NCBI RefSeq assembly: GCF_900142915.1
Contig: NZ_FRCM01000006.1
Span: forward strand, 75,503 to 139,502
DNA length: 64,000 nucleotides
Origin: Mucilaginibacter sp. OK098
GTDB lineage: Bacteria > Bacteroidota > Bacteroidia > Sphingobacteriales > Sphingobacteriaceae
Direction: 5' to 3'
Positions within the stretch are counted from its first letter, which is position 1; each line of letters begins with the position of its first letter. Shown here in pieces: positions 33,903 through 43,102 of this stretch. The translations under genes were made by a program, and so were the position numbers. The notes below the pieces were generated by a model. It was given only the letters and a program-made list of their open reading frames with translations, was not told where the DNA came from and searched no databases.

Positions 33903-34064
33903 ATGAATATCCAGGTAATTATAATAGCTATACTATTTGCAGCAGCAGTTTTTTATGTTTGCAGACTTGTTTATAAAAACTTGTTTACGAAAAAAAGCTG
34001 CGGAAGTAACTGTAAATGCGGCGTGGATTTTTCGGCTATTGAAGCCGGTAAATCAAGCAAATAA
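33903..34064 (+). CDS. Small Cys-rich membrane protein (FeoB-associated type)
   Basis: A 53-residue protein with one N-terminal membrane helix (VIIIAILFAAAVFYVCRLVY) and a short cytoplasmic tail CGSNCKCG carrying three cysteines. This is the layout of the FeoB-associated Cys-rich family, although no feoAB is in the window. A perfect -7 box precedes it and the ATG is sensible, so I regard it as a real gene. Its role is unknown; metal binding is a guess from the cysteines. Confidence 0.7.
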   Translation: MNIQVIIIAILFAAAVFYVCRLVYKNLFTKKSCGSNCKCGVDFSAIEAGKSSK

Positions 34065-34120
34065 AATAAACCATTTATATCCTTATAAAAGCAAGATAGT
34101 ATTTTATTTAATAGAATTTA

Positions 34121-37100
34121 ATGTCCAATAAACAGGTTTTTCAAACTGATACCCCGGGTAGATGGATCCGTTTTAAGTGGCTTAGCCGCGTCATTATTAT
34201 TGTACTGGTTGCCAGTGTTGTTGCTGCCGCAATTACGGTAACTTCAAAACAATACCCAAGTCTACCAAACTTAAATCCTGCCCCAAAAAAACTTACTAAA
34301 GAAGAGCTTGATCAATTAAAAAAATCCAAAAAATATAAAGATTTTAAAATTGATAAACGCCAGATTCAAAAACTGGCAATAGCGCGTCATTTACACCAGC
34401 TAAAGCGCCCCAATAACAAAGACCGGATAAATGCTGCCTTTTACAGGCCATGGGAAGCACAGGCCTATTATTCGCTTGCTGAGCATATTGCCAAACTGGA
34501 CATGATTGTAAGCGAGGGCTTTTTTATAAAGCCCAAAAGCGATACCATTGTTGCCAATGTTGATACAGGGCTCATCAATCTGAATAAAAAATATAAAAAG
34601 CCTGTGTTGATGACGTTATCAAACTACGTTAATATTAACAATGCTAATGGCGGATATGATAGTAAAGATGTTGAGCGCATTATTAAAGTTAAAAAGCTTC
34701 GTGTTGAGTTTATACAAAGCATTGTTCGTCAGCTAAAAAGATTTAATTTCCAAGGCGTTAACCTTGATTTTGACGAAATTAAAGACCGCAACAGCAAAAA
34801 TTATATTGCCTTTGAAAATGACCTGTACGCCATATTGCACCCTGCCGGCCTTTTGGTAACCCAAAACGTAATTCCGGACGATGAGCAATTTAACCTTGAG
34901 CGCCTGCAGCATGTAAACGACTTTTTGTTTGTTATGGCTATTGATCAGCATAACGAAAACAGCAATGCCGGCGATCTTTCAAACCAACACTGGGTTGAAA
35001 AAATACTAGATGATGTTTGTACCCGCATTCCAAGTGAAAAAGTAATATTAACTGTTGCAGGCGGTGCATATGACTGGCCCGAAGGCAGCATTGGCAAAGC
35101 GATAGGTTATCCGCAGGCCATAAGTGTTGCACAGGAAAATAAGAGCAAGATTACCTTCGACCCGATGTCGGCAAATCTTCATTATACCTATTTTGATGAT
35201 GACAGTTTAGAACATACCGTATATTTTACAGATGCCGTTACTAATTTTAACATTATCCGCCAAGCTGATGACTGGGCTACTGGTGGTGTTGCTTTGTGGC
35301 GTTTAGGATCGGAAGATCCCCGTTTATGGACATTTTTTCAGAAGAATCTATCGATTGATTCATTAAGAAAAACAGGGATCGATGTAAAACGATTAACCAC
35401 CGTAGGCTCAAACAATAAGATCAACTATGATGGTGACGGGGAAGTACTTGACCTGATAACCACTCCAACTACAGGGCTGATTGATGTGAGGATGGATACA
35501 ACTAATTTTGTTATAATCAGCCAAAACTATCTCAGGTTACCAACCAAATATGTAATAAAGAAATATGGCTATGCACCTGGTAAAATAGTTTTAACGTTTG
35601 ACGATGGCCCCGACCCTGATTATACACCCCGCATTTTAGATATTTTAAAACGTGAGCATGTACCCGCCGCATTTTTTGTAGTAGGCTCAATGGCCGAAAA
35701 AAATATCTCCATCCTCCGCAGGGAGTATGAAGAGGGGTATGAAATTGGGAATCATACTTTTTTCCACCCTGATATTTCTACTGTTAGCATACAAAGGGTA
35801 AATCTTGAGCTAAATGCCACCCGGAAGCTAATTGAATCGGTAACCGGCAGAAGCACCATATTGTTCCGGCCGCCATTTAATGCCGATGCCGAGCCGCAAA
35901 CCCTTGCCGAGGTTATCCCGGTAGAGGAAAGCCGTAAACAAAGCTATATTAACATCGGTGAATCAATTGACCCATGGGATTGGCAGCCAGGCGTAACTGC
36001 TGACAGTATTATTGCCCGCACCATCAGGCAAAAAGATGCGGGGTCCATGCTATTGCTGCATGATGCCGGGGGCGACACCCGTGAAGAAACTATAAAGGCA
36101 TTACCTGAAATTATACATTTTTTCAAAAGCCACGGTTATAAATTCACCACTATAGCCGCTGTTTTAGGCAAAACCAAGGATGATCTGATGCCGCCAATTA
36201 AAGACGATGCTAATTCAGGTGTGTTGGGTTCGTTATATAACCTGCTGATCCAGTTTTATTTTTACGGTAACTGGTTTTTACTTTACCTTTTTCTGTCCGC
36301 TATTTTTCTTGCCGTTGGCCGCGTGATACTTATTGGAGTACTCGCAGTAAGGCAATATAGCGATGACAAAAAAATAAACCGTACCGTTGTCGATCTATCC
36401 TCGCTGCCACCCGTAAGTATAATTGTGCCGGGCTATAATGAGGAGGTTACCGCTATAAAAACCATTCAAAGCTTACTTAAAACGGAGTATAATATATTTG
36501 AGATAATTTTTGTTGATGACGGATCAAAGGATAAAACCTTTGAGCTTGTTAACGATGCTTATGGAAAGCATCCTTTGGTTAAAGTATTAACAAAACCAAA
36601 CGGAGGCAAGGCATCGGCATTAAACTTTGGCATTAGCCATGCCCAATATGAATTTGTAGTTTGTATTGATGCAGATACGCAGTTAAAAGACGATGCCATA
36701 TATCATTTAATGACCTATTTTACTGATGATGAAATTGGTGCGGTTGCAGGTACGGTTAAAGTAGGCAATGAAAATAACCTGATTACCCGCTGGCAGTCTA
36801 TCGAATATATTACTGCCCAAAATATGGATCGTCGCGCTTTTGACCTGATCAATAGCATCACGGTTGTTCCGGGCGCTATAGGAGCATTCCGCAAGTCGGC
36901 TATAGATAAAGCCGGCGGCTTTACTTATGATACCCTGGCCGAGGATTGCGACCTTACCATGCGCATATTAAAGCAAGGCTATATAGTTAAAAACTGTGCC
37001 GAAGCGATTGCTTATACTGAAGCTCCTGAAACGCTTAATGGTTTATTAAAGCAACGTTTTCGCTGGAGTTTTGGCGTAATACAAAGCTTTTGGAAAAACA

Positions 37101-37498
37101 AGGATGCACTTTTTAATAAAAAATATAAATTTTTTGGCATGGTTGGTATGCCGAACATCCTTGTCTTCCAAATCGTTTTGCCTTTATTCTCCCCCATTGC
37201 CGACCTGACAATGATATTTGGCTTAATGAGCGACAAACCCGGTAAGATCCTGATATTTTACGCAGCATTTGTAGTGGTAGATCTGATAGTAGCTATTATT
37301 GCATTCCGGATGGAAAAGGAAGACTACAAAAAACTCATATACATTATACCGCAACGCTTTATATGGCGCCAGCTGATGTATTATATATTATTCAAATCAA
37401 TACGTAAAGCCTTAAAAGGCGAGCTTAGCGGCTGGGGCGCATTAAAGCGTACCGGGAATGTAATTATTAAGAAGGATGTGCCTGTTAACAGTGATTAG
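34121..37498 (+). CDS. GH18-like / polysaccharide deacetylase / family 2 glycosyltransferase fusion
   Basis: A 1125-residue membrane protein. A helix at about 20-40 leads to an extracytoplasmic GH18-like domain (about 90-430) with GVNLDFDEIKD near residues 212-222, the position of the GH18 DxxDxDxE motif. A NodB deacetylase follows (TFDDGPD at about 490-497, NHTFFHPD near 543-550, RPPFNAD near 583). Helices at about 715-745 precede a GT2 domain (IIVPGYNEE about 766, CIDADTQ about 847, EDCD about 941, QRFRW about 977) and further membrane helices. One chain could thus polymerise, export, deacetylate and cut or sense a beta-linked amino-sugar polymer, as PgaC and PgaB do separately. Confidence 0.92.
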   Translation: MSNKQVFQTDTPGRWIRFKWLSRVIIIVLVASVVAAAITVTSKQYPSLPNLNPAPKKLTKEELDQLKKSKKYKDFKIDKRQIQKLAIARHLHQLKRPNNKDRINAAFYRPWEAQAYYSLAEHIAKLDMIVSEGFFIKPKSDTIVANVDTGLINLNKKYKKPVLMTLSNYVNINNANGGYDSKDVERIIKVKKLRVEFIQSIVRQLKRFNFQGVNLDFDEIKDRNSKNYIAFENDLYAILHPAGLLVTQNVIPDDEQFNLERLQHVNDFLFVMAIDQHNENSNAGDLSNQHWVEKILDDVCTRIPSEKVILTVAGGAYDWPEGSIGKAIGYPQAISVAQENKSKITFDPMSANLHYTYFDDDSLEHTVYFTDAVTNFNIIRQADDWATGGVALWRLGSEDPRLWTFFQKNLSIDSLRKTGIDVKRLTTVGSNNKINYDGDGEVLDLITTPTTGLIDVRMDTTNFVIISQNYLRLPTKYVIKKYGYAPGKIVLTFDDGPDPDYTPRILDILKREHVPAAFFVVGSMAEKNISILRREYEEGYEIGNHTFFHPDISTVSIQRVNLELNATRKLIESVTGRSTILFRPPFNADAEPQTLAEVIPVEESRKQSYINIGESIDPWDWQPGVTADSIIARTIRQKDAGSMLLLHDAGGDTREETIKALPEIIHFFKSHGYKFTTIAAVLGKTKDDLMPPIKDDANSGVLGSLYNLLIQFYFYGNWFLLYLFLSAIFLAVGRVILIGVLAVRQYSDDKKINRTVVDLSSLPPVSIIVPGYNEEVTAIKTIQSLLKTEYNIFEIIFVDDGSKDKTFELVNDAYGKHPLVKVLTKPNGGKASALNFGISHAQYEFVVCIDADTQLKDDAIYHLMTYFTDDEIGAVAGTVKVGNENNLITRWQSIEYITAQNMDRRAFDLINSITVVPGAIGAFRKSAIDKAGGFTYDTLAEDCDLTMRILKQGYIVKNCAEAIAYTEAPETLNGLLKQRFRWSFGVIQSFWKNKDALFNKKYKFFGMVGMPNILVFQIVLPLFSPIADLTMIFGLMSDKPGKILIFYAAFVVVDLIVAIIAFRMEKEDYKKLIYIIPQRFIWRQLMYYILFKSIRKALKGELSGWGALKRTGNVIIKKDVPVNSD

Positions 37499-37521
37499 AG
37501 ACTGGAGATCAGAGGTTAGTT
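37493..37521. repeat. AGAGATTAG-family repeat
   Basis: Reads GATTAGAGACTGGAGATCAG followed by AGGTTAG. It overlaps the last codons and the stop of the fusion gene. Confidence 0.65.
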
Positions 37522-37573
37522 GCACATCAAACTGTTTCTGGAGCATAGATAGGGACGATAAATCAGTTTATTT

Positions 37574-37939
37574 ATGGAAACACCATTGCTTACTGTAATT
37601 GATATTAGCGGCAAAACAGCCGAAATCAGCGACTTATATAAAAACCTGCCGCTTACTTTTATTAATGACCATGTGATAAGGGTCAGTGTTATGACTCAGC
37701 CATTTTACTGGCATTTACATCCAAACTCCGATGAAAGTTTTTTAGTTATTGAAGGCTCCCTGCTTATTGACCTGGAAAATACCACGATAGAATTGTTACC
37801 CGGGCAATTATTTACTGTTCCAAAAAACACCAATCATCGTACAAGGCCGGGTGGGAGCAAGTCAGTAAATCTCACATTTGAGCTTAAGGACATAGAAACT
37901 ATAAAGACCGATGATCCGGAATATATTACCGGATCTTAA
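37574..37939 (+). CDS. Cupin-domain protein
   Basis: A 121-residue single-domain cupin. The first motif HLHPNSDESFLVIEG and the second motif PGQLFTVPKNTNHR give the usual His/Glu metal ligands (the second ends in NHR). No partner hints at its substrate. It is convergent with ispF, with 16 bases between the stops. Confidence 0.88.
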   Translation: METPLLTVIDISGKTAEISDLYKNLPLTFINDHVIRVSVMTQPFYWHLHPNSDESFLVIEGSLLIDLENTTIELLPGQLFTVPKNTNHRTRPGGSKSVNLTFELKDIETIKTDDPEYITGS

Positions 37940-37955
37940 CCTGCCTGTCCGCGAA

Positions 37956-38438
37956 CTAAGCCTTCTCTATCAAACATACAGCGTAGGCAACAACGCCTTC
38001 TTCGCGGCCTATAAAGCCCAGTTTTTCGTTTGTGGTGGCTTTTATGGAGATGTCATCAGCATCGATACCCGCTGCCTGGGCTATATTGGCTTGCATAGCA
38101 GGGATGTGCGGGTTTATTTTTGGCGCTTCAAGGCATACCATAGCATCAATATTATTTATTTCCCAGCCTTTTTCTCTTAACAGTTTCATTACGTGCTGTA
38201 GCAGCACCAGGCTGCTGATACCACGCCACCGTTCATCCGTATTTGAAAAATGGTGACCAATATCGCGCAGATTAGCTGCTCCTAACAATGCGTCGCAAAT
38301 TGCGTGTAACAATACATCGGCATCCGAATGTCCAAAAGCACCTGAATGATGCTCTAAATTAACTCCGCCTAAAACAAAGGGATGCTGTTCTTTTAACTGG
38401 TGTACATCAAACCCAAATCCTACTCTTATTTTCCCCAT
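37956..38438 (-). CDS. ispF: 2-C-methyl-D-erythritol 2,4-cyclodiphosphate synthase
   Basis: Fifth MEP-pathway enzyme, forming MEcPP with release of CMP; 160 residues. RVGFGFDVHQL with the zinc-binding Asp and His, LGGV, GHSDADVLLHAICDALLGA, and ISIKATTNEKLGFIGREEGV are all present. Start overlaps the porV stop by one base (TAATG), so the two are co-transcribed. Coupling to a secretion gene is positional, not functional. Confidence 0.97.
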   Translation of the reverse strand: MGKIRVGFGFDVHQLKEQHPFVLGGVNLEHHSGAFGHSDADVLLHAICDALLGAANLRDIGHHFSNTDERWRGISSLVLLQHVMKLLREKGWEINNIDAMVCLEAPKINPHIPAMQANIAQAAGIDADDISIKATTNEKLGFIGREEGVVAYAVCLIEKA

Positions 38439-39619
38439 TATCTTTTACGGGAGTTTTTATCACCGCCAAAGCTGGCTGATATGGTAAAACGTAAAGTATT
38501 TGCCAATGGACTATTTTGCTGACTGGCAGCAAGGTATGAAAAGTCGAAAGTGTAGCTATCATACTTTAAACCTATGCCGGTAGTTAAATAATGCGCTCCG
38601 CCTTTGCTGGCATTTTGATAAAAATAGCCTGCCCTTATTGCAAATAGCTGGTTATACCAGTATTCAAAACCGGGTGAAATGGTGATCTCTTTCAATTCTT
38701 CGCTAAAGCCGCCGGGGGCATCGGCAAATGAGCCAAAAATACCGGCAGGAACTGAAATATTATCATCCTTACCCTTTATAATATTTCCATCAGCGTCGCG
38801 TATTGGAGGGGTTGGCACTAAAAGCTTATTAAAATCAACTGTAAAGGTTATTTGGTTATAATCATCAAGGTTTATGGTGTTGGCCACGCCTATTTTTAAA
38901 TTAGCAGGCAAAAAATATTTAGGACCGGCATCGCTATAGCTGATCTTTGAACCAATGTTTGAGATATTTGTACCAAAGGCAAAAATGGCATCCGTTCCAA
39001 ACTCCTGTAACGGTTTGTGGTAATACAACGATATGCCTGCTGATAATGCATTACCCGCCTTGGCCTGCTGCCCGGATCCTGTTGCGAAATATGCGTTTGA
39101 GAGACTGGAATGGATAAAACCAACGGTTAACCCAAGCGAAAGGCTTTCGCCAAACTTACGGGCGAAAGAGGTGTTTATTAAAAATTCATTGGGCGTATAG
39201 GTACCCTGGTTATTCTGGCTATTGTCTGTAAGCTGGATGCTGCCATAATTAAAATAACGTAATGATGCGCCAATGGTATTTCGGTCATCAATCTTATGTG
39301 CATAACTTAAATAAGATAAACTGATGTCAGGGACCAATTGCCGCAGCCATGGGCTGTATGATAAAGAAACATTATCATTATTTTCAAGATAAGCCAGCTT
39401 GGCCGGGTTCCAGTAGTTGGCGTTCACATCAGGCGTTAATGCAACACCTGCATCTCCCATTGCTCCTGAGCGCGAATCGGGCGTAATATTTAAAAAAGGT
39501 ACTGCCGTAGGTATAGCTGTTGAGTAATTTGAGCCATTGGAGCTTGTTTGTGACATTGCCAACACAGGCATTAAAACCGAGGCACTAACAATAAGGGCTT
39601 TGCTGTATAAAAACTTCAT
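38438..39619 (-). CDS. porV: Type IX secretion outer-membrane protein PorV/LptO
   Basis: A 393-residue FadL-like barrel with signal peptide ending VLAMSQ. The N-terminal 'AVPFLNITPDSRSGAMGDAGVALTPD' region is the family hallmark. PorV shuttles type IX cargo to the surface attachment complex with PorU. A TAAATTTC sequence, one base off the -7 consensus, lies four bases upstream of the ATG. It is divergent from gldJ across 232 bases, and porU is not between them or elsewhere in the window. Confidence 0.9.
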   Translation of the reverse strand: MKFLYSKALIVSASVLMPVLAMSQTSSNGSNYSTAIPTAVPFLNITPDSRSGAMGDAGVALTPDVNANYWNPAKLAYLENNDNVSLSYSPWLRQLVPDISLSYLSYAHKIDDRNTIGASLRYFNYGSIQLTDNSQNNQGTYTPNEFLINTSFARKFGESLSLGLTVGFIHSSLSNAYFATGSGQQAKAGNALSAGISLYYHKPLQEFGTDAIFAFGTNISNIGSKISYSDAGPKYFLPANLKIGVANTINLDDYNQITFTVDFNKLLVPTPPIRDADGNIIKGKDDNISVPAGIFGSFADAPGGFSEELKEITISPGFEYWYNQLFAIRAGYFYQNASKGGAHYLTTGIGLKYDSYTFDFSYLAASQQNSPLANTLRFTISASFGGDKNSRKR

Positions 39620-39851
39620 TTGAGAAATTTACGCTTACTTTTAAAGTAATAAATATATGCTAATTGCAATCTATTACGTACAAGTGTACAAATAAGTTTT
39701 CCACCAAAATATTTAATGAAAACGCAACTCATAGCTAAAGTTTTTCGTTTAAAAGGCGATAAAGTTTTAATTTCTTTTAAAGATTAGGGTTAAAAAATTA
39801 GCATTTTAGGCAAAATGTTTTAAATTTACCCTTTAAATTAACTGTAAGAAC

Positions 39852-41564
39852 ATGAAAGTATTTTTTACTAAAACTGCGATAGTACTGTTGGGCGTAGGCA
39901 CGGCGTTGAGCAGCTGCAGTAAACATCAGCAATCTGAAAAAACCGGGATGGCTTATAACGACAAAACAAATGGTGGTTATGAGCGGTTCAGGCAAACACA
40001 CCCCTCACCAGGACCTGGGCTTATCCCTATTGAAGGTGGTACTTTTGTGGTAGGTGGCAGTGCAGATCAGGATGTTACTTATGACTATAATAATGTAAAA
40101 CGCAGGGTAACTATCCCTTCTTTTTACATGGATGAAACAGAAGTTGCCAACCAGGACTGGCTTGATTACCTGCACTGGATAAATATTACCTATCCGCAGG
40201 ATCATGAATTGTATTACAATGCCATTCCGGATACATTGGTATGGCGCAAGCCCCTGTCTTATAATGAGCCCTATGTTGATAACTATTTAAGGCACCCGGC
40301 CTTCCAGGACTACCCGGTTGTGGGTGTTACCTGGGATCAGGCACAGGATTATTGCCAGTGGAGAACCGATCGTACAAACGAAAACATTTTGCGCGAACGT
40401 GGAAACCTGGTAGCATGGAAAGATATGGGTGGTACAGGCAAAGGTAAAAATGCTACCCCTGCCCCTACAAATAAAGAGCCTTTTAATACTGATGTATATT
40501 TAAACGGACAAATAAGAGGCGCCGGAGTTGACGGTAAAAAAATGTTGCCTGATTTGAGCCCTAATGCAAAAGCAGCAGTTGGCGCCAATGGTAAAGGCGG
40601 TGGCAAGGCCGTAAGGCCTGTACGCCTGGAGGACGGGATCTTAAAACAAGGTTATCGTTTACCATCAGAAGCTGAATGGGAATATGCAGCGCTTGCCCTA
40701 ATAGGCAATACTCAATTTGAAAACATTGACGATAATAAAGTTTATCCATGGAATGGCTTAGGCGTAAGATCATCAAAAAAAGCTACCCGCGGCTTAATAT
40801 TGGCCAACTTTAAACGTGGCCAGGGTGATAATGCCGGTGTTGGCGGATACCTGAATGATAAGGCAGATATTACTGCTCCTGTAAGGCAATATCCACCAAA
40901 TGATTTTGGTTTGTATAACATGGCAGGAAACGTAAATGAATGGGTACAGGATACATACCGTCAAACCTCATTTGAAGAGTTCGATGATTTTAACCCGTTC
41001 CGTGGTAATGAGTTTACCAATAAAAGGTTAGCTGACCCTACAAAAGGCCTTTATGCTAAAGATAAATATGGCAAGCCCATTAAGGATCCATCAAAATCAA
41101 ATAAAAAGATGAAGTACAGCGAGCTGATTGCCTTACAACAGGCACAGGCTACTGGAACTGATCCAAACGCAGCGCCCGGCACTGCCGCCGCCGCACCTGC
41201 AGGAACAGCTCCCGGTGCTCCTGGTGCTACCACAGCGGCTTCGGCTATACCTGGCCAAAAGAATGATTTAGCAGGCAAACCTTATAATGCAGATTACAGG
41301 GGTTATAATGATACTGTGAACACCGCATTATATGGCAAAACCACGTTGGTTAATGACCATTCAAAGGTTTACAAAGGTGGTTCATGGAATGACATGGCAT
41401 TTTGGTTAAACCCTGCAACCCGCCGTTTTATGAATGAAGATGATGCAAGTGCCGAAGTTGGTTTCCGTTGCGCAATGACATTGGTTGGCGCTCCTGAAAT
41501 TCACCCTGAAGGTAAACCACACTACAGCGTTAAAAAACCAAAGCCTTATAAAGCTACCCGATAA
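39852..41564 (+). CDS. gldJ: Gliding-motility/type IX secretion lipoprotein GldJ
   Basis: A 570-residue lipoprotein with lipobox LSSC at about residues 18-21. The body is a formylglycine-generating-enzyme-like fold: FYMDETEVANQDWLDYLHWI, GYRLPSEAEWEYAAL, YNMAGNVNEWVQDTYR, GGSWNDMAFWLNPATRRF and GFRCAM. It carries a low-complexity Ala/Pro/Gly insert at about residues 430-475 (APGTAAAAPAGTAPGAPGA) that is GC-rich compared with its surroundings. GldJ sits at the periplasmic side of the outer membrane with the GldK ring. A bidirectional terminator follows. Confidence 0.92.
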   Translation: MKVFFTKTAIVLLGVGTALSSCSKHQQSEKTGMAYNDKTNGGYERFRQTHPSPGPGLIPIEGGTFVVGGSADQDVTYDYNNVKRRVTIPSFYMDETEVANQDWLDYLHWINITYPQDHELYYNAIPDTLVWRKPLSYNEPYVDNYLRHPAFQDYPVVGVTWDQAQDYCQWRTDRTNENILRERGNLVAWKDMGGTGKGKNATPAPTNKEPFNTDVYLNGQIRGAGVDGKKMLPDLSPNAKAAVGANGKGGGKAVRPVRLEDGILKQGYRLPSEAEWEYAALALIGNTQFENIDDNKVYPWNGLGVRSSKKATRGLILANFKRGQGDNAGVGGYLNDKADITAPVRQYPPNDFGLYNMAGNVNEWVQDTYRQTSFEEFDDFNPFRGNEFTNKRLADPTKGLYAKDKYGKPIKDPSKSNKKMKYSELIALQQAQATGTDPNAAPGTAAAAPAGTAPGAPGATTAASAIPGQKNDLAGKPYNADYRGYNDTVNTALYGKTTLVNDHSKVYKGGSWNDMAFWLNPATRRFMNEDDASAEVGFRCAMTLVGAPEIHPEGKPHYSVKKPKPYKATR

Positions 41565-41583
41565 CATTTGGGAAAATACTAAA

Positions 41584-41619
41584 CAAAAAAAAGCGCTCCA
41601 AACGGAGCGCTTTTTTTTT
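41584..41619. terminator. Bidirectional rho-independent terminator
   Basis: Perfect stem 41591-41599 / 41604-41612 (AAGCGCTCC / GGAGCGCTT), loop AAAC, with A-run before and nine T after it. It serves convergent gldJ and the biotin carrier gene. Confidence 0.92.
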
Positions 41620-41635
41620 GTTTGTCTTTGAGCTA

Positions 41636-42133
41636 TCAAAACATCAATAAAACCTGCCCTTTTTCAACTTTATCACCGGGTTTTATTTTAACCGTTTTAA
41701 CCACAACATCGGCTGCAGCTTTAATAATATTCTCCATTTTCATGGCTTCCAGCACAAAGAGGTTATCGCCCTTTTTAATTTCCATCCCTTCGGTAACAAA
41801 AACTTTAAGCACCATACCCGGCATCGGTGCTTTTACTTCGCTAACCTTTGCGGCATTTAAACTGCTCAAGCCCAATTTATCAAGCAAAATATCAAACTGG
41901 TCTTTTGCTGTAACGGTGTAAGTATTGTTATTTACTTTAATTTCCGCAGTTTTCTCAGCAATATTAAAGTTAACCACCTCTGCATTGTACGATTGCAGGT
42001 TATTTATTACGTGAAATGTAGAAGGATTTAATTGCTGGATATCAGCATTTATTTTTTCACCATTTATAAACAGCGCATCCCCATCTTTGGTTATATCATA
42101 GCTGTATTTGTCGTTCGCTTTTACCTGGAGCAT
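41636..42133 (-). CDS. Biotin carboxyl carrier subunit of an acyl-CoA carboxylase
   Basis: A 165-residue protein whose C-terminal half is a biotinyl domain with the attachment site EAMKMEN, after an Ala/Pro linker (APMPG). The N-terminal half is a beta-rich region typical of Bacteroidetes acetyl/propionyl-CoA carboxylase carrier proteins. It is alone here; carboxylase and transferase subunits are not in the window. The open frame to 42175 is repeat-derived; ATG 42131-42133 gives MLQVKANDKYSY. Confidence 0.9.
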   Translation of the reverse strand: MLQVKANDKYSYDITKDGDALFINGEKINADIQQLNPSTFHVINNLQSYNAEVVNFNIAEKTAEIKVNNNTYTVTAKDQFDILLDKLGLSSLNAAKVSEVKAPMPGMVLKVFVTEGMEIKKGDNLFVLEAMKMENIIKAAADVVVKTVKIKPGDKVEKGQVLLMF

Positions 42134-42136
42134 ATT

Positions 42137-42170
42137 TAGATTTGAGATGTTAGATATGAGATTTGAGATT
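42137..42170. repeat. TTTGAGATGTTAGATATGAG degenerate repeat
   Basis: Short words TTTGAGAT / TTAGATAT in tandem, just upstream of the biotin carrier gene. It resembles the AGAGATTAG family but is a distinct variant. Confidence 0.5.
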
Positions 42171-42236
42171 ACCAATTAATGATAAACATAATCAAAAAAT
42201 CAGCGAAATCATGTTAATCATTAAAATCAGCGGTCC

Positions 42237-42899
42237 TTATTGCGTTAACACATACTGGATCATATTGGCGCCCATTTTAAGGGCCTTCAGGCGATTTTCC
42301 TGGGTATCATTAGCGTAGGTGCCATAATCTTCCCAACCGTTGCCTAAATCGCACTCATAGGTATAAAAACACACCAGCCTGCCTTTGTAGATCAGTCCGA
42401 AACCCTGGGCTCTTTTACCATCATGCTCATGAATTTTTGGCAAGCCGTTAGGGAAGGGAAATTTTTGATGATAGATAGGATGATTTAATGGCAGTTCTAC
42501 AAAATCAAGCTCAGGGAAAACCTTTTTCATTTGCGGGCGGATAAACTGATCCAGTCCGTAGTTATCATCTATATGCAAAAAGCCACCGCCGGTTAAGTAC
42601 TTCCTCAGGTTCCTAACATCCTGGTCTGAAAAGATAACGTTCCCGTGCCCGGTCATAAAAATAAAGGGATAGTTAAAAATCTCCGAGCTACCCACCTCCA
42701 CCACTTCGTCTTCCTGCTGGAAATTGGTTTTTAAATTATCATTGCAGAATTTGATCAGGTTGGGCAGCGCTGTCCTGTCACCATACCAATCGCCGCCGCC
42801 GTTGTATTTTAGTTTGGCCATTTTGTAGGTGGGCGCGTTGAAGCTGCTGATCGCTATCAGTAAGACAAAAGCACCAATTGCACAAACAAGTTTTTTCAT
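42237..42899 (-). CDS. Secreted DUF4159 protein
   Basis: A 220-residue protein with a signal peptide (MKKLVCAIGAFVLLIAISSF). IFMTGHGNVIFSDQDVRNLRKYLTGGGFLHIDD is the hallmark of DUF4159, a class-I-amidotransferase-like fold. The Cys of the amidotransferase nucleophile is not evident, so it is probably a binding domain. Function is unknown. Confidence 0.85.
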   Translation of the reverse strand: MKKLVCAIGAFVLLIAISSFNAPTYKMAKLKYNGGGDWYGDRTALPNLIKFCNDNLKTNFQQEDEVVEVGSSEIFNYPFIFMTGHGNVIFSDQDVRNLRKYLTGGGFLHIDDNYGLDQFIRPQMKKVFPELDFVELPLNHPIYHQKFPFPNGLPKIHEHDGKRAQGFGLIYKGRLVCFYTYECDLGNGWEDYGTYANDTQENRLKALKMGANMIQYVLTQ

Positions 42900-42970
42900 A
42901 TAATCAGTTTAACCTATTCAACAGGATGGGTTTAAAGCAATAAGCATTCGAAACCCTAAATACCCCCCCC

Positions 42971-43063
42971 GTCATGCCGAATTTATTTCGGCACCCCACG
43001 GGACATTCCAGCAGGCATGGTGTACACTTAGCACGTGGGGTGCTGAAATAAATTCAGCATGAC
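42971..43063. repeat. GTCATGCCGAATTTATTTCGG palindromic element
   Basis: Arms 42971-43000 and 43034-43063 are reverse complements over 30 bases with only two mismatches, both G-U on the minus strand. Begins GTCATGCCGAATTTATTTCG. Fills most of the gap between the DUF4159 gene and rsmE. Confidence 0.88.
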
Positions 43064-43102
43064 ATATTTATTATTTCGAATATTCAAGGTTTAAATCTAT
43101 CG

